This document shows, in pieces, positions 25,258 through 33,310 of a stretch of 64,000 nt of DNA (the first letter of the stretch is position 1; each line of letters starts with the position of its first letter). Location of the stretch: positions 19,686-83,685 of the forward strand of contig CAKUZB010000009.1 in the NCBI GenBank assembly GCA_934717745.1, in the 5' to 3' direction. This DNA is from an uncultured Candidatus Melainabacteria bacterium (GTDB lineage: Bacteria; Cyanobacteriota; Vampirovibrionia; Gastranaerophilales; Gastranaerophilaceae). The position numbers and the translations under genes are program-made. Below the pieces are notes generated by a model. That model worked only from the letters and a program-made list of their open reading frames with translations, was not told the DNA's origin and searched no databases.

Positions 25258-26274
25258 TTAATTTTCTTCAATGTACATTTTAGGGTCAGAGAGAATTTTT
25301 TCCATATTTAAAACAAATTTTACGTTGTTTTTTTCAATAATCTCTGCTTCAATATATAAATTTTCCGAATTTATGTCTTTTTTGTTTAAGGTTTCTTCGT
25401 TTACGTTTAAAATATCGTTGATTTCGTCAATTAAAAATCCTAATTTGTATTCATTTGAATCAATAACAACAACTTTGGCTTTTGTTGAATATTCTGTTTT
25501 TGTAAAATTTAGAAAATTTTTAAGATTTACTACTGTAACGAAATCTCCCTTTAGAGTCATAAGACCTTCAATATAGTCCGGCGAACATGGTATTGGGATA
25601 ATGTTTTCGGCTTTTGCGATTTCTTTTATATATTTTAAATTTATGCAATATGTAGTGTTATTTAGTACGAAAGACAAAAATTTGTTATCTGAAAAAACGT
25701 TATTTGTAATAGCCAAATCTAATCTTTGAGAAAGACTTGTTGCTCTTTGTTTAAATATTTCCAGAGAGGTGCTGTCTGTTGGAAACAAGTCTGTAATATC
25801 AATATCTTTTTCAGGATAGCCGTTTTTTATAATTCTTTCCAGTGCATAAGTATTGATTATTAAGATATTTTCGCCATTTACGTTATAAGAAGTTTCAATT
25901 ATTTGATTTTCAGTAATAAACGGTAAATGTTCGATGTTTACAGTTTCAAAATTAATAATATCAATAATTTCATCAACAATTATTCCAAAAAGAGTTTCAT
26001 CTGTTTTTACGATAATTAATTTATTAGAAGTTGAATATTTTTCGATTTTTATATCAAGGTAAAACCTTATGTCCAAAACATTTAATACTAAGTTGTTAAC
26101 CTTCAAAACTCCGACAAAATTTGCAGGTAATTTTTGAGGATAATCAAGTTTTGGAAGTTTCATAACTTCTAAAACGTTCCTTAAAGGTATGGCATAGGAA
26201 TTTTTGCCAATTCTAAAATAGATATTTTGTTGAATATCGTAATTAAGGTTATTTATAGTTGTTAAATTGTTCAT
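25258..26274 (-). CDS. Double CheW-domain chemosensory coupling protein
   Basis: 338 residues with two CheW domains in tandem: about 15-150 (YFRIGKNSYAIPLRNVLEV, LPANFVGVLKVNN) and about 195-330 (LSFVLNNTTYCINLKYIKEI, PDYIEGLMTLKGDFVTVVN). CheW links receptors to the kinase CheA in the membrane-bound array. Two in one chain could bridge neighbouring array rings. Its start lies within the end of the upstream REC-GGDEF gene (26-base overlap), so these two are one operon, divergent from the MCP-CheA pair. Confidence 0.88.
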   Translation of the reverse strand: MNNLTTINNLNYDIQQNIYFRIGKNSYAIPLRNVLEVMKLPKLDYPQKLPANFVGVLKVNNLVLNVLDIRFYLDIKIEKYSTSNKLIIVKTDETLFGIIVDEIIDIINFETVNIEHLPFITENQIIETSYNVNGENILIINTYALERIIKNGYPEKDIDITDLFPTDSTSLEIFKQRATSLSQRLDLAITNNVFSDNKFLSFVLNNTTYCINLKYIKEIAKAENIIPIPCSPDYIEGLMTLKGDFVTVVNLKNFLNFTKTEYSTKAKVVVIDSNEYKLGFLIDEINDILNVNEETLNKKDINSENLYIEAEIIEKNNVKFVLNMEKILSDPKMYIEEN

Positions 26275-27730
26275 TATAAGTTACTACCTTGTTTCTGCCC
26301 GTATTTTTAGCATGATAAAGAGCCAAATCTGAGGCATTGACAATTTCTTTTTGATTGCCAAAAGAGTCGTTCATTGTAGAAACACCAATACTTACTGTTA
26401 AGTTAATTTTTGTTCCGTTATAAATAAATTCGTGTTTTTGAATTTTTTCACGCAGTCTTTCTGCCGGAATTGAGGCATTTTCAAGCGAAGTTTCAGGCAT
26501 TATTATTGCCAATTCTTCACCACCGTAGCGATAAAGCATATCGGTTTTTCTGAACGAGTCTTTTAAAAGTTTTGCGACCTCTTTAAGTACATAATCGCCG
26601 TATTGGTGTCCATGAGTGTCGTTCACCTTTTTGAAAAAGTCAATATCAAGCATTGCCATACTTAAACTGTTTTTGTATCGTTTGGCACGTAAAAATTCAC
26701 GTTCCAAGTTGTGTTCAAAATATCTACGGTTATAGAGTCCTGTAAGTCCATCAGTTATTGATAAAAATTCAACTTCTGAATATAAATTTTTCATTTTTAG
26801 AAGTGCTAAAACTTCTGTTTCAAGTTCGTCGTAAAATTTGAAAGATTTATAGTTTATTTCTTCTTTTGAGTAGAAACCTATTCCGCCAAGAAGTTTGCCG
26901 TTGTACGAGAAAGGTAATACGTGTTCAGTTTTGATTATGTTTGGTGAAATAATTTTTTTGTCTGAATTTTGGTCTTCTCTTGTAATTTCGTGTATAAAAT
27001 CGTTTGTATTGAAAGTTTTTTCTGTAGGCATTTGAGAGAAAAATTCTCGTTTAAATTTTTCTATAACAAAAGGTGATACGGCTCTATCTTTCAAGTCAAA
27101 ATATAAAATATTTTTTGCTGACTGGTCGGGTTTGTTGAAAAATATTCCTGCAAAATCATAATCAATAAATGTCGAAAATAGTTCAAACATTTTATTTACA
27201 AGTACTTTTTCTTGCGTGTAATATTCGCCAAGGTTTCTAAATTCGTTCAAAAATATTGATTGCATTAATAAAGAATTTAAAATGTCATTTATTTTTTCGC
27301 TCATTGAAATTTGCGATGGAACATTGTTTTTGATATTTTTTTTATCTGCATCTGTTAGTTGTGATGACTCTAAAACTTCAAGTGTTTGACGTTTTATTTC
27401 TTCAAAGTCTGCGGTTTTAGATATAAATTTTTCAGCACCGGAATTTTTTGCCCAGAATTTATCTAATTTTTTATCTAAAACGGTTAACAAGATTATTGGA
27501 ATTTTCTTTGTAATTTTGTTTGTTTTCAAAAGTCTGCAAAATTGATAGCCGTCAAGGTCGGGCATAATAATATCGGATAAAATTATGTCAGGAATGAAAC
27601 TAAAAATTTTGTGGTATCCCTCAAAGGCATTTTCTGCAACATCAACTTCAAACCCACTTTTTACAAAATGGGTTTTTATTACGTCTAATTGAGTTTTGCT
27701 GTCATCTACAAGTAGAATCTTATTTGCCAT
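26249..27730 (-). CDS. Response regulator with GGDEF diguanylate cyclase domain
   Basis: 493 residues. The N-terminal receiver has Asp9-Asp10, phospho-acceptor Asp53 (ILSDIIMPDLDG) and Lys in FISKTA. A central GAF-like region follows, then a C-terminal GGDEF domain beginning SITDGLTGLYNRRYFEHNL. The active site is GGEEL, a permitted variant of GGDEF, so synthesis of cyclic di-GMP is expected. RKTD five residues ahead is the RxxD inhibitory site, so product feedback is likely. The hybrid CheA encoded across the divergent promoter is the obvious candidate phosphate donor. Confidence 0.92.
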   Translation of the reverse strand: MANKILLVDDSKTQLDVIKTHFVKSGFEVDVAENAFEGYHKIFSFIPDIILSDIIMPDLDGYQFCRLLKTNKITKKIPIILLTVLDKKLDKFWAKNSGAEKFISKTADFEEIKRQTLEVLESSQLTDADKKNIKNNVPSQISMSEKINDILNSLLMQSIFLNEFRNLGEYYTQEKVLVNKMFELFSTFIDYDFAGIFFNKPDQSAKNILYFDLKDRAVSPFVIEKFKREFFSQMPTEKTFNTNDFIHEITREDQNSDKKIISPNIIKTEHVLPFSYNGKLLGGIGFYSKEEINYKSFKFYDELETEVLALLKMKNLYSEVEFLSITDGLTGLYNRRYFEHNLEREFLRAKRYKNSLSMAMLDIDFFKKVNDTHGHQYGDYVLKEVAKLLKDSFRKTDMLYRYGGEELAIIMPETSLENASIPAERLREKIQKHEFIYNGTKINLTVSIGVSTMNDSFGNQKEIVNASDLALYHAKNTGRNKVVTYNEQFNNYK

Positions 27731-27793
27731 AACTTTTAATATCCAATATTTGTATTATAATTATACTATAAACTTTAGCAATAAGGAGAATAA

Positions 27794-28804
27794 ATGTTTA
27801 CCAACCTAAATTTTAACATTTTTGAAAAATTTGTTATAAAAAATTCAATTGACATTGTTATGTTGGTTGTAATTTTTATGATTTTTGCAGTATTAAAGAT
27901 TTATAATACTAATGCAATTCTTACATTTACTATCCTTGCAGGGCTATTTGTATTATTTATATTAATTCATTTTGCATTAAATATTTGGTTTGGAAACTCT
28001 TTGAAATCTGAAATTTCTGCAAAATCAAAGAAAATTTCAATGGTTTCTGAAGAAATTAAAGAACTTTTAGAAAAACAAAAACAAGCCTTTAATGTTTATT
28101 ATGAAACGACAAAAGATTGTTCTGTAAAATTTGAAGAAATTAAAGAAACTTCTCAAAAAAATTCGCAAATCTCTCAACAGTTGTCAGAGCAGGTGTCTGC
28201 ATCAATTGATTATGCTGATAAAGAATATGAAACAATTCGAGATAATGTTGAAAATTTGAACGTATTAAAGCAACGTGTTCAGATTATTGCAGATTTGATT
28301 TTAGAATTATCCGAATATAATCAACAAGTTGTGTCAAATATTGGAATTGTTGAAAATATTGCAGAACAAACAAATATGCTTGCTTTAAACGCAACAGTTG
28401 AGGCTGCTCGTGCAGGAGAACATGGAAAAGGCTTTGCTGTTGTTGCAAGTGAAATCAGAAAACTTGCTGATGAATCAAAAATTGCGACAAATAAAATTTC
28501 TTCTCTTATTAATAATGTTCAAAATATCACTCATTCAACAATTATGGCAACCGAAGAAAGTTCAAAAGAAATTGAAGTTATGTCAAAAAGTGTTGATTTA
28601 GCAAAAGCAAATATCAATGAGATTTCAAATACCGTAAAAGCAATCTCTAAAAATGTTTTAACTTTGACAGAAGATACTCAAAAAATCTTTTCAACAGAAT
28701 TTAATGCAACAATTTTAGGATTAAATGAAGAAATTAATGAATTTTTAAAAACTTTAGACGGAGCATTCAAACAACTAAAAAGTGAAGAAAAACAAGACTT
28801 ATAA
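27794..28804 (+). CDS. Short methyl-accepting chemotaxis protein
   Basis: 336 residues. Two adjacent membrane helices (about 16-36 and 42-62) are joined by a very short loop, so there is no periplasmic sensor domain. There is no recognisable HAMP. The rest is a coiled coil with the conserved receptor hairpin tip IAEQTNMLALNATVEAARAG and GKGFAVVASEIRKLADES. Input must come from within the membrane, from the cytoplasm or from another protein, as with PilJ-like receptors. AAGGAG precedes the ATG. It is nine bases from the CheA gene and in the same operon. Confidence 0.9.
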   Translation: MFTNLNFNIFEKFVIKNSIDIVMLVVIFMIFAVLKIYNTNAILTFTILAGLFVLFILIHFALNIWFGNSLKSEISAKSKKISMVSEEIKELLEKQKQAFNVYYETTKDCSVKFEEIKETSQKNSQISQQLSEQVSASIDYADKEYETIRDNVENLNVLKQRVQIIADLILELSEYNQQVVSNIGIVENIAEQTNMLALNATVEAARAGEHGKGFAVVASEIRKLADESKIATNKISSLINNVQNITHSTIMATEESSKEIEVMSKSVDLAKANINEISNTVKAISKNVLTLTEDTQKIFSTEFNATILGLNEEINEFLKTLDGAFKQLKSEEKQDL

Positions 28805-28812
28805 GGTTAATA

Positions 28813-31800
28813 ATGGATTTTCAAGACGATGAACTAAAAGAAATCTTAAATATTTTTAGAGCCGAGTCCGAAGAAATCATCGAACGATTGAATAACACTT
28901 TGCTTGAACTGGAAAAATCTCCCACAAACAAGGATTTGATAGTGCTTCTTTTTAGAGATGCTCACAGTTTAAAAGGTGCATCAAGAATGATTGGGTTTTC
29001 AAAAACTCAAAATATTGCTCATAAAATTGAGGATATTTTGGGTTTAGCCAAAGAAAATCAATTGCAGATGAACTCTCAAATTGCAGATATAATCTATAAA
29101 TCCGTCGATTTGATTTCAAAAATTATTTCTCAATCAATAGAAAGTGGAAAAGAAATTTATCTTGAAAAAGAGGTGAATACTCAAATTAATTTGCTTGAAG
29201 AAATTTCTGCAAATTCAACTCAAAAAGAAGAAAAAAATGAAGAAATTCCCACAAATAACGAATTTAATTTTGATTATTTTCTTAAAACCATTGATAGAAT
29301 TAATTATTTGGTGATAGACACATTATTAAATATTGTCAAATTAACTGAAAAGATTGAAAACGACTGCATTCATAAAATTTATGAAAGAACTTCAGAACTT
29401 ATTGAGCATTTTAAAAAAATCAATTATTTTGATATAAAATCAGAACTTGAAACTATAAATTTAAAGTTGGAAGTTATTATCAAATGCAATACAGAACTTA
29501 CATATAAAGAGGTTGAAGAACTTCAACAAAGGGCAGATACGGTCATTACAAAACTTTCAAACCTATGCCACAATAACGATTTGCCCGTAGTTGATTATTA
29601 TGCTTATGCGTTTAGCGGTAAAAGTTATGAAAGAGGTGCTGAAAAGTTTAATCAAGAAACCGCAAATGTTCAGGTTGTAGAAGAAATTCCGACAGTGAAT
29701 TTGAAAGAGGTTAAGAAAAATGATTTTAACGAAATAAAAAAACAAATGGAAACATTGTCAAATTCGACAGAATATGTTTCGGATTTGATTAATGAATTTA
29801 AATCGTTGAAAGAATTATACGAAAATGTTGAAATTTCGCCTTTACTGAATAAGATTTTGGACATTTTGAATTTAATTCAAAAAGTGTCTACTCCGCTAGA
29901 GGACTCTCAATTAGAGGTCTTAATGAATTGTGCAAATTATTGTTTTAAATTTGCGAATAAGGAAAATCCAAGTGAAAATATTGAGTTGTTAATTCAACAA
30001 TTAAATGTTGTAAAACAATTGATTGAACTTTCAAATCCTGTAGATACAACATCTTTAGAAGTTGCAAAAAGTGAAGATAATGAAATTCAAAAAACTCATA
30101 GCGAAAAAATTAGTACGAAGGCTTTGAAAGATTTTTCAAAAATATTGAATTCAGGCGAAATAAAAACACTTCATGTTGAGTCGACTAAACTCGATGCAAT
30201 GGTTAATCAACTTGGCGAATTGATTTCAACAAAAATAAAAACAACGAAGCGATTTAGTAAAGTTTCAAGTGTAGCAAGAGATTTGGAAGAATGGCAAAAG
30301 GATTTTTCAAAAATTTTGCAACACATAAGACTTTATGATAAGAAAAACTTTAAATCAGATTTAAAAATGGATAGTTCAAATGTTTTTGTTAAACAGTTTA
30401 TTGAATTAATGTTAGAACAAAATAAAAAATTGACATCTATTGTCGCTGATTTTAATCAACTTCAACGAGCAAATCTCGAAGATGATATGAAAATGCGTGT
30501 ATTAATTGATGATTTTGGTGCAATGGTTAAAAATATAAGAATTTTACCACTTGCGACAGTTTTTCATCTTTTTGGCAGAATGGTTCGTGATATTGCAAAA
30601 GAAAGCGGAAAACAAGTTGAATTAAAAGTTACAGGCAGTGAAACGAGTGCTGATAAAAAAATTATTGAAGAAATTAAAAATCCCTTGATTCATATTATTA
30701 GAAATTCTATTGACCATGGTATCGAAATCCCTGAACGTCGTGTGGCATTGGGTAAAGACCCTGTTGGTCATATTCAAATTAATGCAAAACTTGAAGATAA
30801 TCATATTCAAATTGAGGTAATTGATGATGGACAAGGGTTTAATATCGAAAAAATTAAGGAAAAGGCTGTAAGTAAAGGTTTTTATACAGAAAAAGAAATA
30901 GAAACAATGTCCGAACAAGAAATTTTTAATATAGTTTTTCTTGCCGGATTTTCAACGGGTGATGAGGTTACAAATATCTCAGGACGTGGAGTTGGAATGG
31001 ATATTGTTAAATCTAAAATTGCACAACTTAATGGTACAGTGAATATTGTTTCTGAATTTAATAAAGGTACAAAAATTCAGATTAATCTTCCGGTTACAAT
31101 GGCAACAATGTCTGCGTTTGTTATTCAAACAAGCAGTCAAACTTTTGCAATTCCGATGTCTGCAATAAATACGATTATTTGTAAGAAAAAAGAGGAACTT
31201 ATTCAAAATCAGGATAAATTAAGTTTACTTTATAATAATAAAAATGTTCCGTTATTTAATTTGTCTGATATTTTAGGACTTTCTCAAACAAGTGAAATAT
31301 CTGTGTTAAAAACAATTTTAATTTTAGAAATTGCAAATCAAAATGTTGGAATTATTGTAGATAAACTGTTAGGTGAGCAAGAAATTTTGCATAAGAATTT
31401 AGAACCTCCGTTGCACAAAATAAAAAATATTTCAGGTGTAACAACTCTTGCATCGGGCGAAACTTGTTTGGTTTTGAACGCATTGGATTTGATGAAAAAT
31501 GCAACTCATTCGCCTGTTATAAAAATGGTGAAAACTCCGTCAATTGTTGATAAAAATTCATTTTTGAAAAATAAAAAGATTTTAATTGTAGATGATTCTT
31601 TGACAATAAGAACTTTGGAAAAAAATATTTTAACGACTGTGAATTTTTACGTAGAAACGGCAAAAAATCCGATTGAAGCATTGAAATTAATGAAATATGT
31701 TCAGTTTGATTTGATTATAACTGATATTGAAATGCCGGAAATAAATGGCATAGAGTTTTTGTCAAAATTAAAATCCAATGAAACTTATGCAAAAATTCCT

Positions 31801-31947
31801 GTTGTTGTGATGAGTTCGCTTTTAGATGAAAAAACTAAAAAAGAATGTGTTTCTTTAGGTGCAGAAAATTTCATAACAAAAGGAGATTTCAAACAAAATT
31901 CCTTTGTTGATGAAATCTCTTCAATACTTTTAAAATCTTTGAATTAA
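28813..31947 (+). CDS. cheA: Hybrid CheA histidine kinase with C-terminal receiver
   Basis: 1044 residues. The HPt domain has His51 in AHSLKGASRMIG. A long central region (about 130-440) is helical and poorly recognisable. The ATPase domain has NPLIHIIRNSIDHGIE, DDGQGFN and GRGVGMDIVKSKI. A CheW-like domain follows, then a receiver with Asp pair in LIVDDS and LIITDIEMPEINGIEF. CheA fused to a receiver is the form found in cyanobacterial type IV pilus phototaxis systems. No cheR, cheB or free cheY is in this window. Convergent with the next gene, overlapping its stop by 4 bases. Confidence 0.93.
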   Translation: MDFQDDELKEILNIFRAESEEIIERLNNTLLELEKSPTNKDLIVLLFRDAHSLKGASRMIGFSKTQNIAHKIEDILGLAKENQLQMNSQIADIIYKSVDLISKIISQSIESGKEIYLEKEVNTQINLLEEISANSTQKEEKNEEIPTNNEFNFDYFLKTIDRINYLVIDTLLNIVKLTEKIENDCIHKIYERTSELIEHFKKINYFDIKSELETINLKLEVIIKCNTELTYKEVEELQQRADTVITKLSNLCHNNDLPVVDYYAYAFSGKSYERGAEKFNQETANVQVVEEIPTVNLKEVKKNDFNEIKKQMETLSNSTEYVSDLINEFKSLKELYENVEISPLLNKILDILNLIQKVSTPLEDSQLEVLMNCANYCFKFANKENPSENIELLIQQLNVVKQLIELSNPVDTTSLEVAKSEDNEIQKTHSEKISTKALKDFSKILNSGEIKTLHVESTKLDAMVNQLGELISTKIKTTKRFSKVSSVARDLEEWQKDFSKILQHIRLYDKKNFKSDLKMDSSNVFVKQFIELMLEQNKKLTSIVADFNQLQRANLEDDMKMRVLIDDFGAMVKNIRILPLATVFHLFGRMVRDIAKESGKQVELKVTGSETSADKKIIEEIKNPLIHIIRNSIDHGIEIPERRVALGKDPVGHIQINAKLEDNHIQIEVIDDGQGFNIEKIKEKAVSKGFYTEKEIETMSEQEIFNIVFLAGFSTGDEVTNISGRGVGMDIVKSKIAQLNGTVNIVSEFNKGTKIQINLPVTMATMSAFVIQTSSQTFAIPMSAINTIICKKKEELIQNQDKLSLLYNNKNVPLFNLSDILGLSQTSEISVLKTILILEIANQNVGIIVDKLLGEQEILHKNLEPPLHKIKNISGVTTLASGETCLVLNALDLMKNATHSPVIKMVKTPSIVDKNSFLKNKKILIVDDSLTIRTLEKNILTTVNFYVETAKNPIEALKLMKYVQFDLIITDIEMPEINGIEFLSKLKSNETYAKIPVVVMSSLLDEKTKKECVSLGAENFITKGDFKQNSFVDEISSILLKSLN

Positions 31948-32243
31948 ATATTTGTTTCAGGTGGAACGTAATCTGGTTTTTCTTCAGATTTCAAAGGTCT
32001 AATCAAAATTACATAACGCATATTTAGTTGTAAAAAGTCTAATTTTTCAGTTTCACCTTGTCTATCTTTATATGTGATTTCACAATCTTTTACTGCGATA
32101 AAGTTTTTATTTGCTTTATTTAACAAATCGCTTAAAAAACGATTTTTCTTAGAAAATCCTATGTTGAAAACTGTACCTCTAACTTCGTAGTCTTCAGTTA
32201 CAATTAAAACGTCTTCTTTACTTGCTGAACCTAAACCGAACAT
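31944..32243 (-). CDS. Small uncharacterised protein
   Basis: 99 residues, family not recognised. Mixed alpha/beta composition (VLIVTEDYEVRGTVFNIGF; YVILIRPLKSEEKPDYVPPE) with a proline-rich acidic tail and no membrane helix. AAAGGAGC lies close before the ATG, which supports the frame and the start. It stands alone on the minus strand and overlaps the cheA stop by four bases. Confidence 0.72.
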   Translation of the reverse strand: MFGLGSASKEDVLIVTEDYEVRGTVFNIGFSKKNRFLSDLLNKANKNFIAVKDCEITYKDRQGETEKLDFLQLNMRYVILIRPLKSEEKPDYVPPETNI

Positions 32244-32356
32244 ATATTGCTCCTTTATCTTCTTAATCCATTTTGCTGTTAATATATTAATACTTTTTTA
32301 AATCATTTCAACCATCTAAAAAGATGATTTTGCAATATGATTAAAATTTAAAATTT

Positions 32357-32390
32357 AAAATGTAAAATGTAAATGTAAATGTAAATGTTT
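32357..32390. repeat. Short hexamer tandem repeat (ATGTAA)
   Basis: About four imperfect units of ATGTAA lie in an AT-rich non-coding gap upstream of the pilin promoter. Simple repeats of this kind can change copy number by slippage. The rest of the 280-base gap has no gene that I can see. Confidence 0.6.
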
Positions 32391-32462
32391 GTAAAAAGGC
32401 TGGTACTTTTGACAAAATCAGTGATAATCGTTAATCTGATAGAATAGGTTAGAATAGCCGTA

Positions 32463-32491
32463 TTGCGACAAGTTTTAAAATTTGTTATAAT
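32463..32491 (+). promoter_or_regulatory. Promoter of first pilin gene
   Basis: TTGCGA at 32463-32468, 17 bases, TATAAT at 32486-32491, 33 bases before the ATG. The hexamer repeat is about 70 bases upstream. Confidence 0.6.
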
Positions 32492-32524
32492 GAAAAGCGT
32501 ATAATAAATTTTGGAGTATTGATT

Positions 32525-33241
32525 ATGAAAAAGATGATAGCATTTACATTGGCGGAAACTCTTATTGTAATGGGTATTATCGGTATTGTTTCAGCCTTGA
32601 CTTTACCAAACTTGAATTCATCAACCGGTGAAAAAGAAAAAGTTGCTAAAGTTAAAAAGATTTATCAAAATCTTGAAGATGCAATCGGTCGTGCTCAAGC
32701 GGTTTATGGACCTGTTAGCGAATGGTTCATAAATGATTCAACAACAACTGCTCAAGCAACACGTTTTGGTGATAGAGTAACTGAATTTATGAAAGTGTCT
32801 AAAAACTGCGGTGTTACAACAAATCAAAAATGTTTTTCTAATTCAAATGTAACTTATTTAAGTGGTTTAAGTACTATAACTCACCCAGATACTAATGGTT
32901 CTGCTTATAAATTTGTCCTAGCAGATGGAACATCAGTTGCTATTGCAATGTCTTCTGGTAGTTATTATGTTTACTTTAACATAGATGGTCCAAAAGGAAA
33001 AAATAAAATAGCATATGATGTCTTTTCTGTAGAAGGTAATGTAAACGGTGATCCAATTAGTATACCAAGTAATATTTATATTGGTAGATTTTTAACAACA
33101 GGTCAAGGGGAAGATGCAACGGCTTGGGTCGTTAATTATGACAATATGGATTACCTAAAAGCAGGCACTGACGGTAAATGTAAAAATAGTAATGTAACTC
33201 TTAATGCTATGGCAAATCCGCCTGTAACAAGTTGTAAATAG
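32525..33241 (+). CDS. Type IV pilin-like / type II secretion pseudopilin
   Basis: 238 residues from the ATG at 32525, with GGAG eight bases upstream; a TTG six bases earlier would leave only two bases of spacing. The class III prepilin leader is MKKMIA followed by FTLAETLIVMGIIGIVSALT: Phe at +1 and Glu at +5 are canonical, but the residue before the cut is Ala rather than Gly. A globular C-terminal domain ends in VTSCK with likely disulfides. It should be cleaved and methylated by a prepilin peptidase and assembled into a pilus or pseudopilus. A paralogue lies at 49.3-50.0 kb; no assembly genes are adjacent. Confidence 0.88.
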   Translation: MKKMIAFTLAETLIVMGIIGIVSALTLPNLNSSTGEKEKVAKVKKIYQNLEDAIGRAQAVYGPVSEWFINDSTTTAQATRFGDRVTEFMKVSKNCGVTTNQKCFSNSNVTYLSGLSTITHPDTNGSAYKFVLADGTSVAIAMSSGSYYVYFNIDGPKGKNKIAYDVFSVEGNVNGDPISIPSNIYIGRFLTTGQGEDATAWVVNYDNMDYLKAGTDGKCKNSNVTLNAMANPPVTSCK

Positions 33242-33259
33242 TAAAAAATACAAAGAATA

Positions 33260-33298
33260 AAAAATCGGGCGGTTGATAAAATCAACCGCCCGATTTTT
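33260..33298. terminator. Bidirectional terminator between pilin gene and ileS
   Basis: An 18-base arm (33260-33277) and its exact complement (33281-33298) around AAA, core CGGGCGGTTGAT/ATCAACCGCCCG, with T-runs on both strands. Confidence 0.92.
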
Positions 33299-33310
33299 GT
33301 TTAATTTTAA

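Noticed and set aside
32357..32390. CRISPR-like array
   Set aside because: The repeat unit is a six-base simple sequence without spacers and there are no cas genes; no other regular repeat-spacer pattern was seen in the window.
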